Below are positions 1 to 11,408 of a DNA stretch of 64,000 nt, piece after piece; position 1 is the stretch's first letter; every line of letters begins with the position of its first letter. A program made the translations under genes and the position numbers. This stretch comes from Amia ocellicauda (Eukaryota; Chordata; Actinopteri; Amiiformes; Amiidae). The notes under the pieces were generated by a model that saw only the letters and a list, made by a program, of their open reading frames with translations, did no database searches and had not been told where the DNA came from. The stretch spans positions 33,568,249 through 33,632,248 of the forward strand of contig NC_089858.1 of assembly GCF_036373705.1 (NCBI RefSeq). The letters run 5' to 3'.

Positions 1-111
1 CAAGAGCCATGGGCCATTTGTTGCGGCTCACTTGAGTATCTTTAAGCAGAACCAGATCACCCCATTTGATGTTCTGATGTTCGTCTTGCCATTTGCTATG
101 GCCTTGTAGTG

Positions 112-503
112 TTATGAGGTATTCCCTCCTCCATCTGCCCCAAAAAGATCTGTATCATTGAAGATGCCTGGAGGGGGAAGAGGGGTGCACACTTTCTGGT
201 TGAGAAACATAGTTGGTGTCTGGAGAGAAGGAGAATCTGGGTCCGTGGAGATGGAAGTGAGAGGCCTGGCGTTGATGATTGCTGTAACCTCCACCATCAA
301 GGTGGACAGCACCTCATGAGTGAGACGAGAGGGACCTGTCTGAAGGAGCATAGAGTCAAGTATACGTCGTGACACGCGTACCATCCGTTCCCAGGCTCCT
401 CCCATGTGGGACGAATGTGGTGGGTTGAAAATCCATGTGCAATCTTCCTCGCACAGGTACTTCCTTACACTGGGCTGGTTGATGTTGGTCAGCAGGATTT
501 CCA
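112..503 (-). pseudogene. BEL/Pao retrotransposon integrase fragment
   Basis: The minus-strand translation carries the pattern [17 protein letters not shown] followed by RRILDSML and INARPL, which is typical of the C-terminal half of BEL/Pao integrases. Integrase inserts element cDNA into the host genome. Only this piece survives here; the reverse transcriptase and RNase H that should lie upstream (higher coordinates) are absent. At about 504 the frame passes without a stop into codons of a Tc1 transposase (KVRVAK), so the open frame is a chimera made by a transposon junction. The fragment belongs with the BEL gag and protease remnants at 1690-3107 on the same strand. It is non-functional. 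Family assignment is fairly sure; the exact BEL lineage is not. Confidence 0.75.
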
Positions 504-1687
504 GCTGATGTTTGGCAACTCGAACCTTCAAGCTCCCTCCACAGATTTTCTATGGGATTAAGGTCTGGAGACTGGCTAGGCCACTCCAGGACCTTAATGT
601 GCTTCTTCTTGAGCCACTCCTTTGTTGCCTTGGCTGTGTGTTTTGGGTCACTGTCATGCTGGAATACCCATCCACGACCCATTTTCAATGCCCTGGCTGA
701 GGGAAGGAGGTTCTCACCCAAGATTTGATGGTACATGGCCCCGTCCATCGTCCCTTTGGTGCGGTGCAGTTGTCCTGTCCCCAGAAAAACACCCCCAAAG
801 CATAATGTTTCCACCTCCATGTTTGACGGTGGGGATGGTGTTCTTGGGGTCATAGGCAGCATTCCTCCTCCTCCAAACACGGCGAGTTGAGTTGATGCCA
901 AAGAGCTCGATTTTGGTCTCATCTGACCACAACACTTTCACCCAGTTCTCCTCTGAATCATTCAGATGTTCATTGGCAAACTTCAGACGGGCCTGTACAT
1001 GTGCTTTCTTGAGCAGGGGGACCTTGTGGGCGCTGCAGGATTTCAGTCCTTCATGGTGTATTGTGTTACCAATTGTTTTCTTGGTGATTATGGTCCTAGC
1101 TGCCTTGAGATCATTAACAAGATCCTCCCGTGTAGTTCTGGGCTGATTCCTCACCGTTCTCATGATCATTGAAACTCCACGAGGTGAGATCTTGCATGGA
1201 GCCCCAGACCGAGGGAGACTGACAGTTATTTTGTGTTTTTCCATTTGCGAATAATCGCACCAACTGTTGTCACCTTCTCACCCAGCTGCTTGGCGATGGT
1301 CTTGTAGCCCATTCCAGCCTTGTGTAGGTCTACAATCTTGTCCCTGACATCCTTGGACAGCTCTTTGGTCTTGGCCATGGTGGAGAGTTTGGACTCTGAT
1401 TGATTGATTGCTTCTGTGGACAGGTGTCTTTTATACAGGTAACGAGCTGAGAAGACACCTGGGAGCCAGAAATCTTGCTGATTGATAGGGGATCAAATAC
1501 TTATTTCACTCATTAACATGCAAATCAATTTATAACTTTTTGAAATGCGTTTTTCTGGATTTTTTTGTTGTTATTCTGTCTCTCACTGTTAAAATACACC
1601 TACCATTAAAATTATAGACTGATAATTTCTTTGTCAGTGGGCAAACGTACAAAATCAGCAGGGGATAAAATATTTTTTCCCTCACTA
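504..1687 (-). mobile_element. Truncated Tc1-like transposon (family A), degenerate transposase
   Basis: Minus-strand translations match the transposase at 28559-29572 almost throughout: the N-terminal helix-turn-helix ([14 protein letters not shown], start near 1379), the WSDE first catalytic Asp, and [11 protein letters not shown] with the catalytic Glu. A one-base deletion near 1243, a short deletion near 780 and an extra base near 530 break the frame. The C-terminal ~45 residues and the left terminal repeat are missing. The right terminal repeat is present and ends near 1687 beside a TA. The element sits inside the BEL/Pao remnant and separates its protease from its integrase fragment. 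Confidence 0.85.
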
Positions 1688-1689
1688 TA

Positions 1690-2274
1690 GGTTTCAGATG
1701 GGAGTGACAATGCGCGGCCTTGGGGGTTGGTATCTCAGCGCTGTCGTCTGGCATGTTGTAGCACTCAATCATCCTTGGCAATGTTACCTTGGTGGTTCCA
1801 TCTAAAGACTCCACTCAGAAACATGATGCTCTTCTCCCAGATGTCTCGGTCTGCACAAGTGCAGATGGTGTATGGCAAGTCTGATCCCTTGATGCAGAAT
1901 AGATCAAAGAACTCAGACCTGATGAGTGACCTATTACTCTGGTCATCTAGAATCACATATATGTTTGCTGCCTTTTCTGGCTGAGCCTCTGGGTAGATCT
2001 TCACCAACCAGATCTTAGAGCAGGACCATGCACTTTTACCTTCAACACAGACTTCGGTGCATTTAGAGGTAGCTGCGGGTGGGGGTGCTTCTGTTTCTCC
2101 ATGTTCTCTTCGTGTTATAGGATCTTTGTTACCGATCTTCGGGAAATTCTTGATCCTGTCGAAAAGAGACTTTTCTATGACCTCTGGAGATCCATATACC
2201 TCTTCTAGGGGTTCCCAAGTGTTATCTAGGCCGATGGTGGGATGACCTACGTGCACTGCTCTAATCCTCCTCAC
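1690..2274 (-). pseudogene. BEL/Pao Gag C-terminus and protease fragment
   Basis: The minus-strand frame reads LEEVYGSPEVIEKSLFDRI (Gag end), then a deletion scar, then YVILDDQSNRSLIRSEFFDLF, which is the BEL/Pao aspartic protease core with DDQSN in place of the usual D(S/T)G. A downstream piece (LPRMIECYNMPDDSAEIPTP) matches the linker before the reverse transcriptase. The protease would cleave the Gag-Pol polyprotein. A frame shift lies at about 2275-2281 between this piece and the preceding Gag frame. The Tc1 copy at 504-1687 directly abuts the 3' side. Confidence 0.72.
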
Positions 2275-2278
2275 GTGC

Positions 2279-3107
2279 TTAGGCTAGCCACTTCGACATG
2301 AGGTCTAGCTCTTCGCTGGCTGTCAATTGTTGCCCCTCGATGGCGTTCACAAATGATGATTTCCAGCCCAAGTAGCTTTCTGGACGATCTTCAAACATAA
2401 GCCCAGAGTTGACGAGCTCCTGGCGCACTAGATATCTTGCGACATCACTCATGTTGGCTCTGTCATTGAACTGTGGCTGTGGTGTGGCCTTAATAGAGGA
2501 GGATGTGAATGGCTGAGCAGGGGAATGAAGGTATGGCACTGGCGTTGGCTTCACAGGCTGCTGTGCCATAATGCCATCCTCACTTTTCATGTGTGAAGCT
2601 CTTGTATTATTATACAAGGTAATACGATGAAATCTGACAGGTGTCTCAGGTCTCAGTTCATGAACGACTGGCTCTAGTGGTGGACTATATGGTTCAACAC
2701 CTGGAGGCGACCTTGAGCTTAGCTGAGAATGGCATGCAACGTAGGAGCGAGTGAGATCAGAGACCTCTTTCCTATATGAATGCCTTTCTTCATATTAACT
2801 CTTCAGGTACTTTAGACTCAGCAGTGGCTGCAGCAAATTCCCTTTGATGCTTTAATGCTTCCAATGTGGCTTCCATATGAGCTTCTGTCACTTTGAGTTG
2901 AGCCTTTTCAATCATGACTTCGGACTCCTGTCTAAAGAAGTCAGCTCGGACACGGGCGGACTCTAGCTTGGCACGCGCTTTGGCAGCAGCAAAGCTTGCG
3001 GATGAATCCTTGTACCCCTTTGATGATATGGATGCCAATGACCTTGTCTCGTATGATTGAAACAACTACGATTTATCTTCAGTCTTTAGCTGTTCCTCCG
3101 CCATCAT
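2279..3107 (-). pseudogene. BEL/Pao Gag, N-terminal region
   Basis: A probable Gag start lies at 3105-3107 (two adjacent ATGs). After about a dozen codons there is an in-frame TAG at 3066-3068, then an Ala/Arg/Lys/Glu-rich helical stretch (about 3000-2800) of the kind that forms the coiled N-terminus of BEL Gags. A second frame at 2617-2279 holds the matrix-like segment with YLVRQELVNSGLMFEDRPESY. Gag would form the virus-like particle. The premature stop and a frame change make this copy inactive. Confidence 0.68.
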
Positions 3108-3807
3108 GTAGTGCAAACGCCAAGGTGTGTGGAGTGTGATGATGAAAGAGATGTCTATACTGAAGCTTACTTCACTTGAATAACAGTGCCTTCTGTGAGG
3201 CTGATTTTTTACTATTCTGTCCCCAATGTGCGATACACTACACAAATCGACAGATTGTTAACATGACTTCAAAGAAGATCAGAGGCAGGAATGAGGTTGA
3301 GGTTGTTTTCTCAATATTCTATGAATTTAACTGTAAAACTGCAATAAAGACAAAAAATCAATGCACATAGAATGTATACATATATCAAACAGCTAACAAC
3401 TAACAATGGAGTGCTATACAAAAATGCAAACCTGTCTATATAGCATCAACAAAGATTACAAAATAGCATAGCATTTCTCTTCCTGGCCTAAGTGGTTCAA
3501 ATGTATTGTGATATTTCTTAATATCACAATACATTTGCACTCTTGCACCTTATAACAAAGAATGGCAAAACTTACAATCAAAGCTCTCCAAGGCACACAG
3601 TGGCTGTAAGAAGGAAAAAGCTTGCTGAATCACCCTTAAGACCAACCACCATTTTGAATAATATATGAAGTCATATGACCTTCAAGGCAAGTCACATGAC
3701 CTGTAGGAAACCAGTGAAGACGCTTAACAATCCACAAAGTGGTGCTGACAACAACAAATATAAAGCCACTAAATGTGTGACATAACAACGACGGAAAATG
3801 GTATTGC
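3108..3807. other. Gene-free stretch; possible BEL LTR remnant
   Basis: No coding segment is supported. The position immediately 5' of the BEL Gag on the minus strand is where its leader and LTR should lie, but I see no matching second LTR in the window, so this is only positional. A short inverted repeat (TTGTGATATT near 3507-3516 and AATATCACAA near 3520-3529) forms a hairpin. Confidence 0.35.
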
Positions 3808-4092
3808 ATGGACTTGATTTCTAAGCAGCAGCAGATCCAGCAGCTATCTGAAGACTTGCAGGAGAAGAGCAAGATCAACCGCAGTCTGGAGAAAGAATTG
3901 CAAAAGATGCAACGTGTCACTGCCGAGCTGCAGAGAGAGAGAAGCGCTTTTCAGGAAAACGTGAATCAGCTCCTTTCTGAGCTGAAGGGATAGCAAAGGA
4001 AAGCTGCAATTGGTCCTGAAAGGAGAGTGCTGTGATGACCTGGAAAAGTCTCTTGGGGCCGAGATTCACCACCGCGCTGCACAGCTCAATGA
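3808..4092 (+). pseudogene. Isolated coiled-coil exon, frameshifted
   Basis: The translation is a strong heptad-type coiled coil rich in Q, E, K and L (SKQQQIQQLSEDLQEKS, then NRSLEKELQKMQRVTAELQ). A plausible splice acceptor (ttctaagcag) lies just upstream of the CAG repeats near 3826, and a donor (GAG|gtatga) follows at 4092. After ELKG a TAG interrupts; skipping about seven bases restores the coil in another frame (KLQLVLKGECCDDLEKSLG). This looks like one damaged exon of a long coiled-coil gene whose other exons I cannot find. I do not recognise the parent gene. A tropomyosin- or golgin-like parent is possible but unproven. Confidence 0.45.
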
Positions 4093-7000
4093 GGTATGAA
4101 TGAGGTAATTCCTGCCTTTTGCACTGTGGTTTTAGCAGGGTGGCCCAGGACTGGATTACAGAGTAGTAAATATGATCCAGCAGGTCTGATCTAACTAATG
4201 ATGTCCTATGCTGCCTCTGACACTGTGTATTCACTGTTCCAGCTGCCTAAACCCTCAGAGCTCTCTGTCCCTCTTCTGCTGCTGCTGTTCTGAGATCCCC
4301 TGTGTGCACATGATGCAATATATATACATGCATTGCATTTTCCACTGGCTGACAGTATGTGGCTTCTGTGCACCCTGCTAGCCAATAGACCGAACATCCA
4401 GCCATACTTTACATAAGAAAAAAGGCTTCATATAGAGGTAATACAAAACAGCAAGCTCAAACAGGAGCACGCCTGAACACACCCCTGCTCAATAGCTTGG
4501 CACTGCATTCCCAAAAGGGCTCGACGGGAATCAAACGATCGTACAGGAGGCGTGAGAGAGGTCTGGTACACCTGACGATTCTGTCATGCCTTAGGGTGAA
4601 TCTTGCAATCTGGGGAAGTTTTCCATGTAAAAAGCACTGCGATATGAAGCGCACTGTTGCTGATCGTGTGACCGATTGCTCTCCTGCAGGACGAGAGGGC
4701 TGGCAGGAGCATGACGGACTCCAACTAGGCTGAAGCTTGGAGCACTGGACACGGGGAATGTGATCAGGTGAGACTGACTTTCAACTCGGTTTGGTCTCCC
4801 CAGACCTTGATTTGCAGCAACGATAGATTCATGATGTCAGTTGAGGTTTACAGAGTCCTGGGTAAGTGCTGGTGAAGATCTGGGAAGCCTGCAGTGAAAG
4901 TATGAAGAAGAAAAAAGCCCTCTAGCAGGAGACTTGTCTCATTTATGGGTCAAGTGCCTTTTAGAAAGAACCGCTTGTAAGATATAACGGTTTTGGGGGG
5001 TTAGTTCACATATAGGATGAGTTGTAAGGAAGCGTGTCTGTCCCAGACTGTAAGCACTAGAGGAGCCCTGGTGTCTGGGAAGTGCGCTGTCTAATGAGCT
5101 CAACATACTCTCTTTCAAACGGCCACGTGTGAGATATGCTTTGGTCTCGCACTGGCCCTACTGTTGATCCAGCCCTGTTCAAGTGTGGCTCATTGATTTT
5201 CACTCTTCTCTCTCAGGCCTTCTGAAGCTTCTGACTGATCCACAGTCCAGGACCCATCACACCAGATCCCAGGGCACCCAGGAAGGCAGATCTACAGTCC
5301 AGTTACTGTGGTGGTTTTTGCCTTACAGGTCTTTTTCCAACACAGCCGGAGAGCATGCAGCAGCAGTAAATCCGAGGCCCAGCTGCCCGGCCTGCCTCGG
5401 GCTGTCATTAGAGATGCGTAAGGGGCTCCTCTGCTGGATTGCCCCCGCACTGCAGCTCGCGGCTGCGGCTGTAGGAGATCTCACTCTCTCCGCTAGCTGG
5501 GATGGAGATCTGCTTTCGCTCTCTGTGTGACACCCCCGGCACATCGGCGTCTGGGGCTTGTCCGGTGGTGTTGCTCCCTGGTACCTCCTGCGTCAGTGCT
5601 GAGGCATGGCCCAGTGACGTGAGCCTTGGCTCGTCCCAGTGCAGCAGCAATGCGGTGTTCTCCGGTGCTCCACTTGCCACGAAAGAATCCCAGCTGGTGC
5701 TGTGCCCCGCTGCCTGCACGCTTCACTCTCTCAGCTGTGTGTGTGGCACTCGGTGAGGATGGAGAAGTTTCCGCCTCCCGCTTCCTCTGCTGAGCCATGT
5801 GTGGCCACCGCATGCTTCCTCATGCGGATGGACATGTATGTCTGGACCTGACCACAGGTGCAGAGCACACAAGGACCCCGCCCCACTCCAGACCCCATTG
5901 CCTCCGCATCTCTGAGTCACCCTCTTCCCAAAGTGATGGCAGGGCTTCAGTGGCTCAAGAGTTTTGGCCTCCGCTACTGCTGAACCTCCTGGTGGAGCTG
6001 CAGTCCTCTTGGGACCACCTGGTGATGGCCCCTTCGCCAGGAAACAGGATCCAGAGAAGCAGGATCGACTGAGTTTCATCAGATCAGCTCCACCATCACG
6101 GCACTAGTCTCCTTTACCCCCCTGTCTGGAGAGCCCCAGGACCTGTCCTGCCCCATCGGGCAGTTCAGGTCGCTGAAACGCTTCTCCGGAAGGCCTGCAG
6201 CCCAAGCAGCGCGCCTGCGCAACCCTGCGAACCTGTCAGGCCTCTATGTGGCCGACTTGGCTGGGAGATAGTGGCGGCTGACTTGTTGGTCACTAATGCA
6301 CCACAGCGCACGGGCTCCCCGCCAGCAACGGTGGAGTGCCGGATGCGGGACTCTTTTCCAGGCCTCACAGTTTGTGAAAGGAGCGTACGGGCTGTGGCCT
6401 CCTCACGCCCTTTCACTGCCCGCATGGAGCCTTGATGTCCTGCTGGATGTGCTTTCCAAGGCTTCGTCTTAACCACGGCAATCAGCTGAGTGTCGCTGAA
6501 GACGAGGGTGATCTGCCAAACGCGTGAGAGAGACGCATGTCCGTACAGCCTTCATGGGCCTGTTCCACGGGAGACGGTCCAGGGTTACCCTCTAGCCTCA
6601 CCCTGTGTTCATCCCAAGAGTGCTGTCTCTGTTCCATGTGTACAGGCCTGTAGAGTTGGTGTCTTTCCATCCTCCTCCCTTCTCGTCAGAGCAGGAGAGT
6701 CAGCTGCACCTGCTCTGCCACGTGATGGCCCTCAGGGGGCCACTTGGAGCCCAAGGACACTCGGCGCTCAGACCGGTTGTTTGTGTCAGACGGAGTGCGG
6801 ACACAGGGCCAGGCACTTTCAAACCCCTCGTTTTACAGTCACGTGATGTCTTATTGCTTTGTTTCACAGTACGGATAAAATGGTTCAATTTATAGCTGTT
6901 TGCCAATAAATATAAAAAATAAAATAATAAAACGATGATCTGTCTGGTTTCCTTCCAATCACAGATGGTTATCCAATAGTAATAGACCACTGTGTGTGAA

Positions 7001-8520
7001 TACTTTTATCCACATCTGTGTGTACAGCAGCGTTTATTGGTTTCTCTCTTAAATCGAACATCACGGGATACAACTACTGTTGTAAACTGAGCTTTTATTG
7101 ATCACTGAAAAGCGTGTACAGCTCGGGATGGCGCTCACTTTTAACTAAAGCAGAGCTGCTGAGACATGACTTCCCCTGACTCATGACCCCTATTGGAGCT
7201 GCTCAGGGATCATGTGACAATTACAGTACTTAATATAAAACTTAACTAAACCCAAGGGGCTAACTATCGATATTCTACATACACAAACACACACAGTGAG
7301 CTATATACTCTTCCGTCTCCATGTATATACCCAATATAGATGTATTTGAGCATAAACAAATGAAACGCATACAGGCACAGATTCACAAAGGCACGTGCAG
7401 CTATAGTCTGTGCTCCCTATCACAGAACATCTGTACAGGAAGAGCAGTTTGAACCTTTGTTTGACTAAATGTTGCCAGACCTGCACTGCTATGGTAATGG
7501 GCGGGGTGGAAAGAGTACATTTGGCAATCGCTTTAATTAGCTTCTGCTTGACTACACTATCTAATGATTAATATGAGCACTGGGACTCAGTCTCCACCAA
7601 ACCTCCTGTCCATCACTACACACCACAGTAAAGTCCATGCTGGTTCTTTGTCTCGGGGGTCCACAACATGGGAGACAAAACCAAGGGGAAAATGTTTCAT
7701 TAAAAAGTCAAAAATGTAAAGAAAAAGTCATTAAAAACTGCCCACAGATCAAAAGTATTCCTTAAAAAACATGCAAAAGTCAAAATCACATGAAGCTGTC
7801 CAATACAATGTACTCCCACTGTCTCTGCAGCAAGAAGATCAACAGAAAACCTCCAGCCTCCAGCCCTGGTCCAGGAGGAGACCCTACCCTGCTGAGCTCT
7901 CAATTACTTAATTGAACTAATGGTTTCCTAAATCAGAGCCTTTTAGTGACAGTAGGGGTTTTAAGATAGGTGTGTGGAACAATATATGGAGCAAACTGCA
8001 GGAGCCCTGAGGCTGGACGCTGTGGTGACTGTGGGGCGATGCAGAAGACTGCTCTACAGCTCTGTGTTGTTAAATGTGACATATGTTTATTTCATGTGTG
8101 TGTATTCTATGTCCGTATATTTGTGTGTATATTGTGTGTGTTTTTTGTATTGAACACAGGACTCCACTGTATTACCAAAGCATGTGATACAATTGATACA
8201 TATAAACAGGAAAACATAGACTCATAGAAAATAAAGTAAAATAAGAAATATTTAATACAAAATAAATACATAAACATCATTAAAATAATTGAATAAATAA
8301 AAAGAAAATCATTGAAACTAGTATGATTAGGTACATTTCAAAACATAGAAGTAATATATATCATAGTAAATAATCGTAATAATATTTATGAAAAATAAAC
8401 GACATCCCAGTAAAGTCCCTCCTCCCCCACCTTAGAAAGCCCCCCCGATGTGCTGATCCTATATCAGACTATAGGCTGTGTGGCTGCCCCCCCTCCGTGT
8501 GGTTGCAGGCCGTCCAGACA
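4093..8520. other. Gene-free stretch, GC-rich centre and AT-rich end
   Basis: About 5200-6850 is GC-rich and open in several frames on both strands at once, but no frame shows conserved domains, splice structure or codon bias, so I call no gene. 6880-8440 becomes AT-rich. It may hold old gene or transposon debris belonging with the coiled-coil exon just upstream; nothing is recognisable. Confidence 0.5.
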
Positions 8521-8705
8521 CTGTCGACACCAAAGTCCACCCACTGTCCACATTGTCCACAGATTGTCCACACCACTGTCCACATTGTCCACACACTGTC
8601 CACATGGTCCACACACTGTCCACACCACTGTCCACATGGTCCACACACTGTCCACACCACTGTCCACATTGTCCACACACTGTCCACACCACTGTCCACA
8701 TTGGT
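8521..8705. repeat. Minisatellite of GTCCACA-type units
   Basis: Tandem variants of CACTGTCCACAC / CATGGTCCACA form higher-order units of about 32 bases. The array lacks stop codons in most frames on both strands, which produces long spurious open frames rich in C, T, H, P and V. It lies at the 3' end of the LINE remnant and may have grown from its tail. Confidence 0.9.
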
Positions 8706-8864
8706 CATTATCAATGTTTGCCTTTCTTTCGAGTTTTTGATTTTTAGGTATTGTGCTTACACAATTCAAGTTGCAGTTTTTCTATCTGGCTTTTATCCCA
8801 GACTGTATAGGTGGGGTTTGTGAGCGGACCCCACACCTCACTCCCGTAGACCAGGATTGTCTGG

Positions 8865-9854
8865 CTAATTGCTTGGTGCCAGATTTGTATGGGTATTCTT
8901 GTTTGGCCAAATTGTGTTTTTATGGCTTAGAAAGCCCAACGTGCTTTTTCTTAGTGTGCTGTGGCCTGATTGACATTCCCTGAGGCACTGAGGGTCAGGC
9001 CCAGGTAGCTGTAGCTGGTGTTGTGCTGTAGCACCGTTGTTCTGGAAAACCATAACTCTGGTCTTGTCCAGATTGACTGTCAGGTCACATTTCTGACAGT
9101 ACTGCTCTAGCAGGGCCAGCTGCTGCAGCCCCTGCTCTGTGGGCGACAGCAACACCAGGTCATCTGCGTAGAGCAGGAACTTGATCTCTGTGTAGTGGAG
9201 TGTGAGGCCGGGGGCGTCAGACTGCTCCAACACTGTGGCCAACTCGTTCATGTAGATGTTGAACAGTGTTGGACTCAGACTACTGCCCTGCCTCACTCCC
9301 CGCCCCCGAGTGAAGAACTCTATTATCACCAGTTTTCACTGCGCACTTATTTTCCGAGTACATTGATTTCATGATGTCATAGACTTCACCTCCTACACCA
9401 CTTTGGAGGAGCCTGTAAAGTAGTCCTTTGTGCCAGATTGAATCAGATGCCTTTTTAAGGCAAGCATATATTTTACCTCTTTTTTTTGTTGGCCGTGTTT
9501 GTCTATGGGGGTATGTAGGGTATAAATCTGGTCGGATGTGCGGTGTTTTGGGAGGAAGCCAGTCTGACTCTGACTCAGGACACTGTGCTCAGTAAGGAAG
9601 GCCAATATCCAGGCGTTAATGATACTGCAGGACACCGTCCCCAGGTTGCTGCTCACACAGATGCCCCGGTAGTTGTTGGGGTCAAATTTGTCTCCACTTC
9701 TATAAATCGGGGAGATCAATACTTGATTCCAGACCTCAGGGAAACACCCGGCTCTCTGCACCAGGTTAAAGAGTCTGAGCAGCGCCTCCTGCAGCTGCGG
9801 GCTGCTGTGCTTCAGTGTCTCGTTGCTGATGCAGTCGGGGCTGTTGGCTCTCAT
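8865..9854 (-). pseudogene. LINE reverse transcriptase
   Basis: Two minus-strand frames carry RT motifs in order: LISPIYRSGDKFDPNNYRGI, QTGFLPKHRTSDQIY, then after a frameshift GVRQGSSLSPTLFNIYMNEL and FLLYADDLVLLSPT. YADD is the catalytic pair of aspartates that bind metal for reverse transcription of the element RNA. The frame breaks between about 9330 and 9390 and again after NLDKTRVMVFQ. The copy is not functional. Confidence 0.85.
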
Positions 9855-10554
9855 GAGCTTCAGTTTGCATATTTGGTTGGTCAGCTCCTGCCAGGTTATT
9901 GGGGCAGTGGGTTTTCAAAGTTTTTAATAAATTTTTCCAAATCAGTTACATTTGGGTGATGCTGGCCTGATAAGAATTTAGTGTTTCATCAACTGGATGG
10001 TATACATTTTCAAAGTATCTTTTCCAAATTGTGTTTTTCATTTTTTGGACTTGGTTCTTTTAGAGTTTCCCAGAGAGATTTTTGATCGATTGACTTTTCA
10101 AGCTCTGATAATTGCTGGGACATAGCAGTGTAGTGTGGTTTTCTTGCGCAGCAGGTGTCTCCAGTGTTGTGCAGTCTGGCAGTAGCTGAGCCGCAGCTCC
10201 TGGTTGTGCAGCTTGTGGTGCTTCTTGTTGGACAGCTGTCTGAGCTCTTTTCTGACAGCCATGCACTGCTTATCAAACCTTTTGTCTCGTTTGTCGGTGT
10301 CCCTATTTTAGTTTTTTTGAGGTTGAAGTTTAGTTCTTTCAGCTAATATTCCGAAAATGTCATTCATTCTTTTTATTGCCAGGTGTATTCCCATTTTTTG
10401 ACTCTCGTATTTTGTGCACTGCAAATAGTTTAGCATGTCTTCAGTCTCTGGGCTGCTCAGTTGTTTCTTTAATTCCTCTGTGCTACCCTCTGTCCATATG
10501 TATGAGGGTTTAAGTTTAGTTTGTTGGGGGTTGTGGTTCTTGTTTGTGTGTTGA

Positions 10555-10970
10555 TTATTTTAAATGCAGGACTATTTGATTGTGGTCAGAAAGGGGCATT
10601 TGTTGCTTCACTATGAAGAGATTTATATTGTCAGGGTCCATGTCTGTGGCACAGTCAACTTCACTGTTCCCCAGGGCTGAGCTGTAGGTGGATCTCCCCA
10701 GAGAGTCCCCCCTGGTCCTGGAATTGACAATGTACAGACCCAGGCCTTCACAGAGACCCAGCCCCTGCTTCCCGCTCTTGTTGACCACACTGTCGTGGCT
10801 GTGTCTTGGGGAGGTCACCGGTGTGTGGTACAGAGAGGCGCTCCCCGCTATGTGTCCATTTCCCTCTGCGCTGATGTAGTCGACCTCTCTTCCAGTCCTG
10901 GCATTGAGGTTTCCACACAGCAGCAGCGAGCCCAGGGTCTGGTCGTGACTCATTTCAGTCTGGAGGTTGT
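10555..10970 (-). pseudogene. LINE endonuclease, C-terminal half
   Basis: The frame contains LLLCGNLNARTG (normally GDxN; Asp replaced by Asn at the motif), GLGLYIVNSRTRGDS, and LSDHNQIVLHL, the SDH catalytic motif of apurinic-type endonucleases that nick target DNA for LINE insertion. The N-terminal half lies on the other side of the inserted Tc1 element. Confidence 0.8.
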
Positions 10971-10993
10971 ACAACCCCAATTCCGAAAAAGTT

Positions 10994-11189
10994 GGGACAG
11001 TATGGAAAATGCTAATAAAAACAAAGAGGAGTGATTTGTAAATGTACTTTGACTTGTATTAAAACAAAAAATGTATAAAGACAAGGTATTTGGGACAGTA
11101 TGGAAAATGCTAATAAAAACAAAGAGGAGTGATTTGTAAATGTACTTTGACTTGTATTAAAACAAAAAATGTATAAAGACAAGGTATTT
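10994..11189 (+). repeat. 98-bp tandem duplication inside the Tc1/mariner left end
   Basis: The segment starting gggacagtatggaaaatgct at 10994 recurs at 11092 with no obvious differences, giving two direct copies of 98 bases. The duplicated part includes the inner end of the terminal repeat. Confidence 0.92.
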
Positions 11190-11408
11190 GATATTTTACC
11201 TAATCAACTGCATAGTTTTTTGAAGGTAAACATTTATTTTGAAATTGATGCATGTAACACGTTCCAAAAAAGTTGGGACAGGGGCAAATTAGGACTAATT
11301 GCAATGTGACAAGTTGAAATAAGAAGGTGATGTGAAACAGGTGAGGCAATCATGTAATCATAGTATATAAGGAGCCTCCAAAAAAGGCATAGTCCTTCAA
11401 GAGCAAGG

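Noticed and set aside
5183..6846. Dense overlapping open frames in GC-rich DNA
   Set aside because: No frame has domain motifs, coherent splice sites or a preferred strand. Openness is explained by low frequency of AT-rich stop codons.
8521..8705. CRISPR-like array
   Set aside because: No constant repeat with unique spacers; it is a contiguous minisatellite in a vertebrate-type genome.
8459..8823. Several overlapping open frames of 80-108 codons on both strands
   Set aside because: They are created by the GTCCACA minisatellite, which lacks stops in most frames. The peptides are simple repeats.
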